This document shows positions 46,320 to 58,300 of a DNA stretch of 64,000 nucleotides, piece after piece. The notes beneath the pieces are model-generated. The model made no database searches. It was given only the letters and a program-made list of their open reading frames with translations, and was not told the origin of the DNA. This DNA comes from Pythium myriotylum (lineage: Eukaryota > Oomycota > Peronosporomycetes > Pythiales > Pythiaceae): contig JALJCQ010000011.1 in the NCBI GenBank assembly GCA_023091665.1, positions 2,046,001-2,110,000 on the forward strand, read 5' to 3'. The position numbers and the translations under genes were made by a program. Within the stretch, counting starts at the first letter, position 1; each line of letters begins with the position of its first letter.

Positions 46320-47664
46320 GTTATGTTCTACGTAGTACACTTGCACGTGAGCTTCCTGCTCCGAGCGTGTGGCAAACGACGACGTAAAGGCCGCGACATG
46401 AAGCGTAGGGCACCTTCCTCATTCAAATGGTAAGTTGAAGTTACCCCTTGGAGGCTGTGGTTGTAAGAAATGTTCATCAAGATACATAGTTTTTCGTTTC
46501 GCTAGGGCAAAAACTTTGGCTCTATCGGTCACGAGTGCTTTCGCAAACGACCTCCTTCGTGTCTTCGAGGCACATGGAATTGGTGGTGGATTCATTCCGT
46601 CATGTCTGACGCGAGATGGTGACCGCATTCCCACCTTCCTCGAAAAAGACTGCTCCTCCTCAAACGTCTCGTTTCGCCTCCCGATCCTGCGGAAGAGAGC
46701 GCGATTCAAGAGGCGAGAAGACCACTTGACAGCAGGAGCTTTCGACAAACCCTTCTTCTTCTCCCGCAGCTCGAATCTGGAGATTCAACGTCTTGGAGGA
46801 GTGTGCAATTACCCACGTTTTACATCACGTGGAATCACTTCTCTTCCTGAGCTCAACTCCAACCAGTCAGCGGCTCACTGACTGATCGGCGTCACTACGT
46901 CACTTCCGCAGGTCGGGCAGGTGCGTGGCGTTCTGCAGAACACTGAGCTCTTCGTTGTGTATCCACGGACGAACCTGGGTACATCGTTGCTGCGCGTAAT
47001 ACGACTGCATGCGTGGTTGATTGACGAATCTTGTCCAGACAGCAAGCAGAGCTGCATGTGGCGACTTCGACGATCAGCTGTCGACCGCCCTGATCTGCTG
47101 TCAGCCATCGACTTGATTCAAAGCCAAGAGAGAGCCCAGGGCCAAGAAACGCGTCGATTAAAACCGACCCGGCCACGGTGGCGAGGGAGCAACCGATCCT
47201 TCCATTCGGCGAGTCCTTCTTGACACAACGTCGCGACTTGTCGGATTGGACGGCACGAGCGTTCCATTTTGACCGCGATGACAAGCACAGCGACGACCTG
47301 TCTCTGGCTTTTTCGAAGCTGAGTTCTGGTTGGCTCTGGGCAGCGTGCCTCCTCGCCAGACGTCGTCGTGGACACGCTCAATTGGCTCGAGACGCCGCGC
47401 CTACTGAGACCTGCGACGAGACGTCGAATCTGCACACGAATCTGGCGGTTTCTATTGCCCCCGCACGTGAGAACATGGGCCTTTGACAGGCCACGTGCCT
47501 CTGCCGCAACGCGTCGGAATCAATCGCATCCCTCCTCTTCCGCATGTCTCGACCTCACCTGCGCCGCCTCGCAAGTTCAAGCGCCGATTCCCACGGGACC
47601 CGATTCGACTGGGAATCTGAATCTTGCTTGCCCGCATTCCAAGATTCGCCTCCACCTGATGACA
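46062..47664 (+). other. Intergenic region between the two transporter copies
   Basis: The region holds a long GA microsatellite (46239-46317) and, near its right end, a promoter block duplicated from copy 1 (CCAAT-type boxes at 47328-47335 and 47380-47386). A 148-codon frame at 46435-46881 has no recognisable domain and is not annotated as a gene. Otherwise nothing is recognised. Confidence 0.5.
46239..46317. repeat. (GA)n microsatellite, about 39 units
   Basis: An uninterrupted GA dinucleotide run of about 79 bp lies 178 bp downstream of the first transporter stop. It is the longest simple repeat in the window and is likely to vary in length between strains. Confidence 0.97.
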
Positions 47665-49269
47665 ATGGGCAGTCTCAACGGACCGACCACTACCAACGCG
47701 CACGAGAAGACGCCATTGGTGAAGGACGCTCTCAACGCCAAGAGCGTGGCCGTTGAGGATGGCGAAAGCGTCTCGCATCCGCCGCTGCGGGCCGCGCCGA
47801 AATGGCAGTTCTGGTCCACCACGTCGGCCTCGCACCGCTTCTTCTTGCTGCTGCTCATCAGCTGCATCCCGTTCGGCGGCCACTTTGTCAAGAATGGCAT
47901 GTCGGCGCTCGAGCCGTTGATGGTCAACAACGCCGAGTTCCCTATCTCGAATACCATGTATGGCGCCTTAGTGTCAGCCGTGTCGGTGCCGAATATGTTC
48001 ATCCCGTTGTTCGGCGGTCGTCTGCTGGACAAGAGTGACAACAGCAGCATCAAGCTCTTCCTGGTCTGGATCTGCATTGGCCAGGCGATCTTCACGATGG
48101 GAATGGATCTGCAGCTCTTCTGGCTCGCGCTCTTCGGTCGCATCTTCTTCGGCATTGGCGAGGGCAGCGTCATCGTCGGCGGACGGATGTTCATCGCTCG
48201 TTGGTTCTGCAACAAGGAGCTGACGTTTGCCATGGGCGTCTCCGTGGCCATCACCAATCTGTCGAAGATGTCGGCCAAGGCGACTGTGGCTCCCGTCGCA
48301 CTCTACTTTGGCGGCTACGTGTATGCGCTTTGGTACGGCTTCGTCGTCTGTCTTACCTGCGTGATTGTCGGCTTTGTCGTCTGCCGGTACACGGACCGCC
48401 TCCGTCAACTTGTGCAATACCGCGTGCAGCGTGACGAGCCGCTCGACGAAGGGCTGAGCTGGCTCAAGGATTACGCCGGTAGCAAGCGCCGGCGCCGCCA
48501 GCTGCAGCAGCGGTCCAGTTCAGAGTCGAACCACGAAGCGGTGAGCTGTATGACCGCGCTCAAATTGTCGCCCACGTTCTGGATGGTCGCGGTGCTTGAC
48601 ATCGTGTTTGTCTCTGTCTTCCATCTCTTCCAGAACGTCTCGAGCAGCTACCTGAATGAGCGCTACGGGTACTCGGTCGTCAAATCAGGCCTAGTCAGCG
48701 CCGTCTCGCACACATTCGTGATATTCGCGCCGTTCATCGGGCTCTTCATCGACCAGTTTGGTGGTCGCATGTACTGGATCTCTGCATCTGCCTTGCTTTC
48801 GATTCTCGCGTACGGCCTTATGATCTTCACGGAGATCACGCCGGTCGTGTCGATGTTGCTCATCTCACTCTGTCTTTCGTTCACGCCCACGATTCTCATG
48901 GCCACGATCCCAAGCACTGTGAGCCGGAACAACTTCGGTGCGGCCTTCGGTACCTTGGAGGTTATGAACGCGGTCGGTGCAACCTTCGGCAATCTGCTGA
49001 TCGGCTTCCTGCGCGACAAGACGGGCAGTTACGATCTTGATATGTTCTTGCTTCTCGGCATGGCGGTGTTTGCATTCCTCATGAGTGTCGTGCTCGTTGT
49101 TAAAGACGAGCGCCATGGTGGCATGCTCAGTGCGCCGAGTTCGCGACGTCGCACGCTGTCGGTGGGCGATGACGAGCCAATGGAGCCAGTGGCTCTGAGT
49201 GAAGAAAGCGAGAGTCCGCCGCAGAACCAGCCGACGAATGGCTACCGATCGACGGAGAACGTGGTGTGA
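47665..49269 (+). CDS. MFSD1-like major facilitator superfamily transporter, copy 2
   Basis: Intronless, 534 aa, a tandem duplicate of the gene at 44439. The membrane core is nearly identical by eye; differences concentrate in the N-terminal tail (shorter, 'AHEKTPLVKD'), the loop after helix 6 and the C-terminal tail ('GYRSTENVV'). The 'ExTPLV' sorting-like motif, 'GGRLLDKS' and 'GRIFFGIGEGS' are all kept, so both copies look functional. ATG 47659, two codons upstream in frame, is an alternative start. Its promoter shares a block with that of copy 1, so the duplication included regulatory DNA. Confidence 0.87.
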   Translation: MGSLNGPTTTNAHEKTPLVKDALNAKSVAVEDGESVSHPPLRAAPKWQFWSTTSASHRFFLLLLISCIPFGGHFVKNGMSALEPLMVNNAEFPISNTMYGALVSAVSVPNMFIPLFGGRLLDKSDNSSIKLFLVWICIGQAIFTMGMDLQLFWLALFGRIFFGIGEGSVIVGGRMFIARWFCNKELTFAMGVSVAITNLSKMSAKATVAPVALYFGGYVYALWYGFVVCLTCVIVGFVVCRYTDRLRQLVQYRVQRDEPLDEGLSWLKDYAGSKRRRRQLQQRSSSESNHEAVSCMTALKLSPTFWMVAVLDIVFVSVFHLFQNVSSSYLNERYGYSVVKSGLVSAVSHTFVIFAPFIGLFIDQFGGRMYWISASALLSILAYGLMIFTEITPVVSMLLISLCLSFTPTILMATIPSTVSRNNFGAAFGTLEVMNAVGATFGNLLIGFLRDKTGSYDLDMFLLLGMAVFAFLMSVVLVVKDERHGGMLSAPSSRRRTLSVGDDEPMEPVALSEESESPPQNQPTNGYRSTENVV

Positions 49270-49390
49270 TTTCGTCGTAGTGGTATTGGATCAAAGGTAG
49301 ACGTAGAGGACAAAGGGCTTCATGCATTTTGAACGTGGTCCAATAAAGTTTGAGTATAGTATCGACCTATCCACAATCGGTGTCTTCAGT

Positions 49391-52300
49391 TTAAACCAAA
49401 GGCAGCGAACTCATCGCAATCGTGAGCTTCTGCCGGAGAATGCCAGTGCTTGAGTACGCAGGCAAGTGGAGACGTGTGTGGCGAGCATGGACTACGTGGA
49501 CGACTGGAAAACAGGCATCAGGGTGGCTTTGCGTGTCTGGGAGAGGATCCGCTAGCTCGACGCGGAGTGGCGGCACTGAGCGTTGTGACTCACGTGATGG
49601 CCGTGCGATGTGCCGCTTCCATTGTTCAATCGCATCGTCCGCAAAGTCGTCCGGAGGTGCCGAGGGCGGCCAGTGCGATGCCGATCGACCGGTAAGGAAG
49701 CACAGCAGCGCGCGTCGCTCGTAGCACGAGAAACTCCGTGCGACATCCCAGAACATTGCGTGCAGCGGAGACTCAGGATCGTAGATGGCGTGCTGCTGGA
49801 TCGAGTCTAAGTCAGCGAGCGGTGACTCAGAAAGACGGTTGCGAATGGAAGCGGGGGTCGATAGTTGCAGGCATTCAGCGGGGACAACCGAAGTGAGGCC
49901 GTCTCGAACTGTACGAATTGCCGTATTACGGGCACAACTGGAGCGGTCGCCCACACTTCCAGAAGTTGGCCCCTCATCAAGAAGGTCTCTCCAAAACTGG
50001 AGAGAAACGAACTGCAGTGGGGCGACGACTCGCGTCCGCCATAACATACCGAGCAACTGGCCCAGGTGGTAATACCACGTTAGTGCTTCCTGAGTGGAGA
50101 CAATGCAAGCCACCGCATACTCAGGCAAGAGGAGAAACCTGTTGATATCAAGCTGCACGGAATCGCTCTCCCCGTTCTCTGCGGGGACAAACAGAGGAAA
50201 TTCTGGTGATTGTATCTCCGTGAAGAGATCGTCCCAGAACTTCAGGTACTGAGATGTCTGGTCGGCGATGAAGATATGTTCGGTGGTCGCTTCCACCGTA
50301 CTGGGGGTCGGAGGCCCAACAAAAGCGAGATGGAACGTTCTCGTCACAGGGAGAATATCATTTGGGCTCGAAAACTGCCGCCGCCACTCTCTTGAATTCA
50401 CTTCTTCCATTTGAACTGAGACCTGGACGAACAGGGTGTTTGATCGCTGGTCGCCTGGCGATGGTAAGGCCCACTTTGGGTTCATCGTGGTTCCACTCGA
50501 AGAGTGCCGCCAGAATGGCGCCGGCAGGGTCTCGCGAAGGCGTATCTTCAGTCGCGACATATCTTTGGGCTCGCCCTCGTCTGTGGGACCAACCTCGGAA
50601 GACTTAGAGTCTGTCGATGGGATACAGATAGTCGGAGTCACTGTTCGTCGTAGCGCTTCTGCGATGATTCGCTCCCGTTGGCTCTCGAACAGGTGGTCTC
50701 TCACAAAACTCAGCAAATCTCGAGCACTCAAATCAGTTTGACTTCTTCGCACTATTGGAAATTCAATATCCACGGTCGAATTCTCTGCTAGTGGGACCGA
50801 GACTTTTTCATCCAAGCGTGCTTTTGAGTATGTCGGGTGCAATAACATACGAACGACGCGATACGCACGCTGATTTAGATCAAATAAGAACGCCACACGT
50901 GCAAGAAGTGCTTCTGGCTGAAGCATCGATGAGTTTGGTGTGGCCGCTTCTAGTGCCTCAATGATGTCGTGTAGGATGAGAGCTCCGGAGAGATCAGAGT
51001 AAGTGAGATGCTGTGGTGTGCTGAGACCTCGATGTAGGACAATAGCATCGACAAGCTGCAACAACGTTCGATCAAGTCTTTCTTGGAGTTTGAAGTCGAA
51101 AAGTTTTTCGGTTGTGGGTACTTCATTTTGCAGGGAAGGCGGCAAGCAGTGGCCATCTTCATCCTCCCGCCACCGTGCTCGATGCATTGGGTAGTCATCC
51201 GGCGAGTTCTTCATTTCTCGGCAAATATTTAGACTCCAGCTCGCCACATTTGTTGCCTTCAATCCACCGTGTGAGTTGATCGCATCGACAACTTCGTACC
51301 ACAGCTCATGGTTGTGGACACCAAGAACTACACACTGGCCACGGCTCGTAAAAATGGAGTCTCCTGGCGCATAACCAAATAGGCTTTTAGTGGTCGCACG
51401 GGTCGAATCAAGTCGAATAATATCCCCGAGCGAAACCTCTCGCCATGCAAGAGAACCGTCTTTCCATTCGCGCAACAATTGCCAAGCGCGCTCGTTGGAT
51501 GGTGGTGAGAGGATATTCGGGTTTTTACCACCAAGTCCCCCCGCCATGTGCACAAGATAATGAGTCGACTCGATAAGATCTAGCACGGAGACGCATTGGG
51601 AGTGAGGACGGCCGCCACCGAGCAGATGGGTTGGAGGGGATGGTGGCGCAATGAGCGTGAGCTGGTCGTCCTTGTTGTATAGTGAGAATGCGGGGTACCA
51701 TTTAGACCCTACGCTCGATTGACCAGCATCTCCGTTATTTGACGAGGTTGTGACGTGGAGATTTGTGGCCGCTATACCCAAAAACTCCCCATTACGACTA
51801 AATGAAAGAGTTTTTGCGTTACAGTCAAGTGTCACTTGGAGTAAATCACCTTGCTTGAAGATTTCGCCGTATGCGTGGATCTTCGTCTTGTTGTGCCAGA
51901 CCGCCTTATTCGCTAGAAATCCGTAGCCGTGCGAATCACTACCGACGTAGTTTTCCAAGTTAGCATCTACTGTGCAGACTCCAACGAAGATGTTTTTTGA
52001 GACACACGAGTCGATACGGACATGCCAATGGTGGAGACCTTCGTCAAAACCGACGCTGGCCCGAACAGTGTGCCACTTCTTGTTAACGAGATTCTTTACT
52101 GTGCGATTTCGGTTTGAAAGAACCAAATTCTTACCCACAGCATCGGGACTCAGCTCAAAGATGGGTTCGAAGGAAGTTTTTACAAAGGTCTCATGCACGA
52201 CGATCGGTTCCTCAGCGTCTTCTTCGATTCCTTCAGTCATTTTGGTGCACGTTTTGGTTAGGCGAATCCTGTAGCAGGTATCCGGAGCCAAATGGCGAAT

Positions 52301-55300
52301 AGCCAACGTTCCTCTACAAGGCAAACAATGGGGAATACCGGCAATTGCTGAGGACTGCAAGTCGATCTTGTTTGTTAACGAGAGATGTGATGCTGGTAAG
52401 ACGTCAAGTGAGAGGATGGTATTCTGAAACTTCATCGACAATCCACCATCGCTTGTATTTGCTTCTTCATCTTGGAGGCGGTACTGCCATGAAATTGTTA
52501 CGTTTGTCGACGATACGTGTTCGACAAAGAGAGCGACGTCCTTTGTTGGTGCAGTCGGTGGATCTGCAAGTGACAAAGGCCGCGTGTGGCACTGCACAAT
52601 TTCCCAGATTGTTGAGATTGGCTCATCGAACGCGACTCTTGTCGATTGATTTCGCCGGAGCAGTTCAGCCAGTAACTCAACATAATTTTGGACCTGGAGA
52701 CTCGCAGGCGTATTGCCTGGTTGAAACTCAGGCGTGAATGTTTCAATAAATATAAGAAGCTTGAGGATTCGGAATGCCGCCAATTTCCAGGGAACGTATG
52801 GGCCATGAGTATTTGCAGCCAGCTCGACAACGTCTTCGGTGAATTCACGCTCAAGGAGACGCCCCAAACCTTCGGGGAACATTGTCTCTGGATCTTGGGC
52901 GGCGCTACCATCGAGGGAAAGTTCTAATGCCACCACTAACCACGTGGTCCACTCCGAATTTTTGGATAACTCTCGATGTGCTGTGGAAGACTCCACCATT
53001 AACTTCGACCGCCGTGTATCTTGAGCCCCTTTGGCCACCAGAGACCTAATTTCGTCCACAACTGCAACATGAAGAACAAAACCTGTCATGTGCATCCTTT
53101 CGTGTATGAGAACGCGAACGAAGGCGTCGCGAATTTGAATCTTTTGCAATGCAACGGAGTTGTGTGAGTAACTGACAGAGATATCCTTCACGTCGAGTTG
53201 GAGCTGTGTTCGGGTATAACCGAACAGTCCGAGGGGATTATTCGTAGCCCATTGAGCAATAACTGGATAGCATAGATTGAGATCATTCCGCGGATCGAAG
53301 AGAAGAGATTCGATTATGAGGCGAATGAAAGCCAAACTCAAGATTGAGTGGCAGACGAAAGACGCGGGAAGCAAGTCCTCGTCATCTCTACGGCGATAGC
53401 TGTTGATCGACGTCGCTTTCTCTCTCGCTGAGTCAGTGGTGTTGCTGCCGTTAAACTTAAGATGTAGCTGAATAAATTGTCGTCGGAGCCCTTGGTCTTT
53501 ACCAGTTCCACTTAAGCCTCTGCCACCAATATGCTCTGGACTGTTGTGATCATCGTCGTCATCAGTGTCTGGCTGAAGAAACGGATTCGTACTTGGAGTT
53601 CTCACAGAGGGACAAGTGACATCTGACGTCAACAGCCTCGTCGGAGACGTGGTTACACCACGATTGCGAGAAAGCTGTTCTGAATGTGGCCTCCCGTTAT
53701 GCGTCGGACTCAAGCTGAGTTGCCAGCTTCCATTCTCACTCGAGAAGACTGACCGTCCTGCTGCCATTACTAGTGAAAGATCATCACGAGCTCGAATAGC
53801 GTTAAGTGATTGCACTTCTTCCACTCCTGCACTAGTCTCAGCATGCAACGAGTCAGTAGCACTTAAAACTGACAAACTAGCCTCTTTTTCCATCTGCTCC
53901 AAAATCCACGATACCGCACCAGTGTCGTTCTGGGTGAAGCGAGTCTCTCGAGCACATCGCACAGCCCACGCCAGCGGGAAACCCAAACCCACCAATGCAC
54001 GCACAAGCTCGTTTCTCCGAAGTTGGTCCGGTTCCTCCTCACCGCTTTCGAGTTTGCCTCCATCACTCTCTAAGCAGCCTCTGACCAGATAAGCTCGTTC
54101 AACACTCGACAACTTGTCATCTCGTTCTATATCGTGAAGTGATCCTGGTAAGATTGGCTCCCGCAGGGCGGCATGGCAAGTGAGGTCGGATCTATGGTAA
54201 TTGCTAGATGAGGACTCGGAAGTCGGTGTTCTTGGTGTATCAATGGGGGTAATATCGTTGTCTTCGCCTTCACCATCACTAGACTCACTAGGATTTTTGT
54301 TGGCGCAGTCTTCGACATCCACTCCATCGTCGATTGATTCAGCAGCAACGCTCCGTTCTAGCGCGTCGGCAACGGGCTTGAGACGTAGTCTATCAAGAGT
54401 TGATTGCAAAGACGGTAGCTGGAAACGGCTCTTCTCTTCATGTATTGTGTTGCTTGACATGCGACTTTGGTCTCCGAGGTCGAACTTCACGTGTTGGTCT
54501 GCATTTAGGGAGATTGCAGGCGAGAGGCTCGTGGTCGAAGACATAGGAAGATTGGAAAAGGCAATACCGAGGAACTTGCCGTTGAGAAAGTAGCTGAGCT
54601 CCATGCGATCGGTGTCGAGTAGCACTCCGACGACATCGCCTACTTGCCAGACTTCTCCGTATTCGGATGAGTTGACGTTCCACTTCTTTCGGCGAAAGCC
54701 GTCGTAGGCCCAGCTGTTGGCATGGTCGCCGACGCCTTGTCCTTGGACAGCATCAGGGACGAAGTCCGCGTCAACGTAACCAATTTGCATGAGTCCATCG
54801 CTTAGAACTGTTACTTCATGATACCAGAGCCCCGAATTCACTGTGATCGTGACGCGGCCTAAGCGAACCGTGGGGAAGTGCTGAATCGATCGAACTGCGA
54901 GCCCACAAATTTCAACATCTCCGCTAAGACATTCGAGCGGAGAGGAATGAATGGTCGGGGATCGCCACGAAGGAAGTGGATTTATTGGGTCAGGGAATAC
55001 TGTCTGATGCTGCGCACTTCGTCTGAAGTGAACGTCCCATGTGAGAGGTTCAAGATCATCTTCAACAAGGAGTCGTGGTAGTGATGATTTTCTGGACACC
55101 GCAGTAAGAAGTAGTCTCACAGATGCTAGCTTTTGTGCTCTCTTCTTCTCCGGTCCAAGTCGCATTCGAATGAAATCGCTAATTCGCTTCGAAGCTGTAC
55201 TAGAAAGCATTTCTGTCACCGCCGATGAACATAAGATCTGCTCACGCACACTCTTTGAAATCTCCGAATTGTCTGAATTCTGCATATGACCGAGTACCCA

Positions 55301-58300
55301 GCGGAGGATGGAATACTGCAGTTGAACGTGCGCTAAAACCTCCTCATCCGACAGGGAGAGTTCGAGTGCAGCATTGGAAGAGCCCTGATTGCCTCCGGGA
55401 AGTAAATGACTGTCAAGATCGAAGCCATAATGAGACACCAAAACAGGTATCATGATCGCAACGATGGTTTTATCGTCACACAGAACACTTGACCATGGTG
55501 CTCCAAAGCTCTTCCGATATCCACAGCGGACTTGTATCTCATTGAAGAAACGTTCACAATATCCTGAAATGACTGATACGGCTGTTAATGCATTCGTGAG
55601 GCACGATTTGTCGTGGTCACTTCGTTTTACGGAGCTGGTGATACTTGAGATGAATGGAACGATTAAGCTTAAAAAGCTAGGTTGCCACATCGGCGAAGTG
55701 CTCATTGCCTGAATGAGCTTGACGATTGCTCTCTCTAGCAAGCGAGCGTACCCGTCGATGATTCCGCCCAAGAGTGAAGATGACATAGGCTGGAGGGCAT
55801 TTGATTTGGCAAGTAGACCAACTACAATTTGTAGCGAGGTAGTAATCGGAGCGATCTGCACGCTTCCGCGCGTGCTGAGTGAATGAAAGTGACAAAACTT
55901 AGTTCGCATATCGTTTGTAGACGACTGGGTATCGTTCAGGTAGACCATTAAAGACTTGATAATCGCGGCGCAGGTATCGTTTGTGAGTTCCACAGACGGC
56001 ATAAATCGTGTCATCTGTTCCACTGCGATCAGCGCGAGTTCGTTCGACTCGCCTTGCCAAGTCTCTGATACCACTTGTAACAGCAAATCCACAATCTCGG
56101 GCTTGCTGTCTGTCACCCCATCCAAGCTACAATTTATTCCCACTGGCACGGGGCAGAGTTCGAGTAACTTCTGCACTAGAATCAAAGTGCTTCTACAATC
56201 CCTGTCAACGTCCGAGTCGCGCTTCAGCTGAGCAATCGTTGGACCTTGTTCAAACAGTACGTTTGCAGTGCCTTCATCAATCCTAGCGGGGTAGACCCAC
56301 ACATCGTCCATCATCAATTCGATGTGTGGTCCGGCTGATGACTCCGCTGGCGATCGAGGGGTTATTTGGGCATCGTTACCACGAGTTCGAGATTTCTGAA
56401 TCATACTCGTGAGGTCGCTTCCGATGGTTCCGCCGATGACAGCTTGAGTTCGTGAAGTAAATGAGCCAAATTCAACAGTATGGACTGTAGAGATCCCCTC
56501 ACAACGTGTCAACTTGCCGTCAATATAGATACAAGGGCTTGGATCGAGAGGTGAGAGCGTGACTGATATGTGAGTCCATCGCCCGGTTCGGAGTGAGGAA
56601 ATTGACACAACTGAAGCCCAATCACCAGTAGCGCTGTTTCTAACCGCAACTCCGATGCGTAAGTCGTCACATACTTCAGTGAGAAATATGATCACACTCA
56701 TTCCGTCGGTTAGAGTAAGCTCAATCGGCGAATATGCACCCGTCGTTGATCCACTATCTTGGATTCGTTCGCTCGGCTTACCAAGTGCCACCAGAGTTGT
56801 GACGGTGTTCACCGCTGTTTCAACGCGCTTGGTCAACGAACTGCCTTCAACAAATATCCACGTAGTAATTGTAGATATAGCGGTGCTTGGCTTGGGATCT
56901 TCTCGTCGAGTTCGCAGGGGCTTCAAGACGTGACTACGTGTACTCGAACAGCAAAGTGGGCTGGCGAGAAGGAATGCATGGCTTGGTTGGTATGTCACCT
57001 CCTCTTGATTGTCATTCCAGTCACTGAGCGGGGATACCCTGTTTCGTCGGGCCATCATAGACAGCGTAGCGGCTTTCAGACGTGACAATAAACCCTTGAA
57101 AATGAAGTCGATTGTATCCTTTATTGTCCGAGGAGCGTCAATTGATTGTTGTGGCATTTTGGCTGTGAACTTGCACGTTGATACAATCCCCCACTCTTGT
57201 CGGATTAATGGATGTGTCGTTGTGAAGGTAAGCGATGAGAGTGAACAAACATGGAGTGCTATGGCTGAAAAGAGATTGCGCGCCATAGTTCGAAGTATAA
57301 GCTGGTATTGGTTGGCATGAATTAATACTTCAATAGGGCGTAAGCGTATAGAACCATGGCTCCCACGTTCATCCACTGCGTGGTTCCATTCAGCAATAGT
57401 GTTTTCATGATTACTGACATTCAATTGGGTCTGCGTTTGGATATCGGCGATACAGTGGACAATTTCTGTTTCGATAACCAACCTCGTGAGGCAAACTCCG
57501 CTCAGCAAACGACATCGAAACACCCACAACCAAAACCCCAGGGCAGTAGTAGTGGCTCGATCTGACAATTGTTTAGACGCAAGTCCCGAGCTCAATAGCT
57601 TGGAAAGATTCACAATGACGTCAATAAGTGCATCAGTGTCAGTTGACGTGGCGTGCACAATTGGCAGTATGCAAGGCAGTTTTTCAATGACATGTGCGAG
57701 ATTCAGAATGAGTGCATTCCTCAGGTTCGAACACGTGAGCTCGCTAAGGGACTCGTTGATCAGTGCGAACCCCAGAACCAGGTGCTTTAGTCGGCGCTCT
57801 GTAGAGATTTTGGACGAGAAGATGAGAGCTTCTTCAGCTTTCTTGGGCCCACCGGGTTGGTTCAATAAGGTCTGAACATCGGCTTCTAAGATATAACAAG
57901 ATACAATTTGCCCCAGAAGCATGGCGGTCACGTCGCCCAAATCAATAACCCAACTCTTCGACGAGATTTTCAGGCTCTCTGCAGATATCAAAGCAAGCTT
58001 ATCCGTGAACTGGAGCATCGTCCTGACTTTTGGGTAAAAAGCTTCGCATATTCTGACTTCATTTGAGTTGCTCTTGCGTCCATAGGTGCGTCCACTTTTC
58101 ACGCTTAAATACACGCTAAGTGCTTCGATTGCGTGTGGTAATACTACGGCTAAGAAAGAAGGGTTCGAATGTTTCGAGACTTTGTCAGTTTCGGACATGA
58201 TTGATATTGCTTTGTCAAACAGTGAGTTGAGATATCCCTCAAGCACACGTGGACATCGTTCACACACATCAATGCTCTGGTCGGTGGCTACTTCACGTGT

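Noticed and set aside
46435..46881. 148-codon plus-strand open frame
   Set aside because: No recognisable domain, flanked by microsatellite and promoter-like DNA; likely chance.
47368..47658. In-frame extension upstream of the second MFSD1-like protein
   Set aside because: It is unlike the extension of copy 1, so it is unlikely to be coding.
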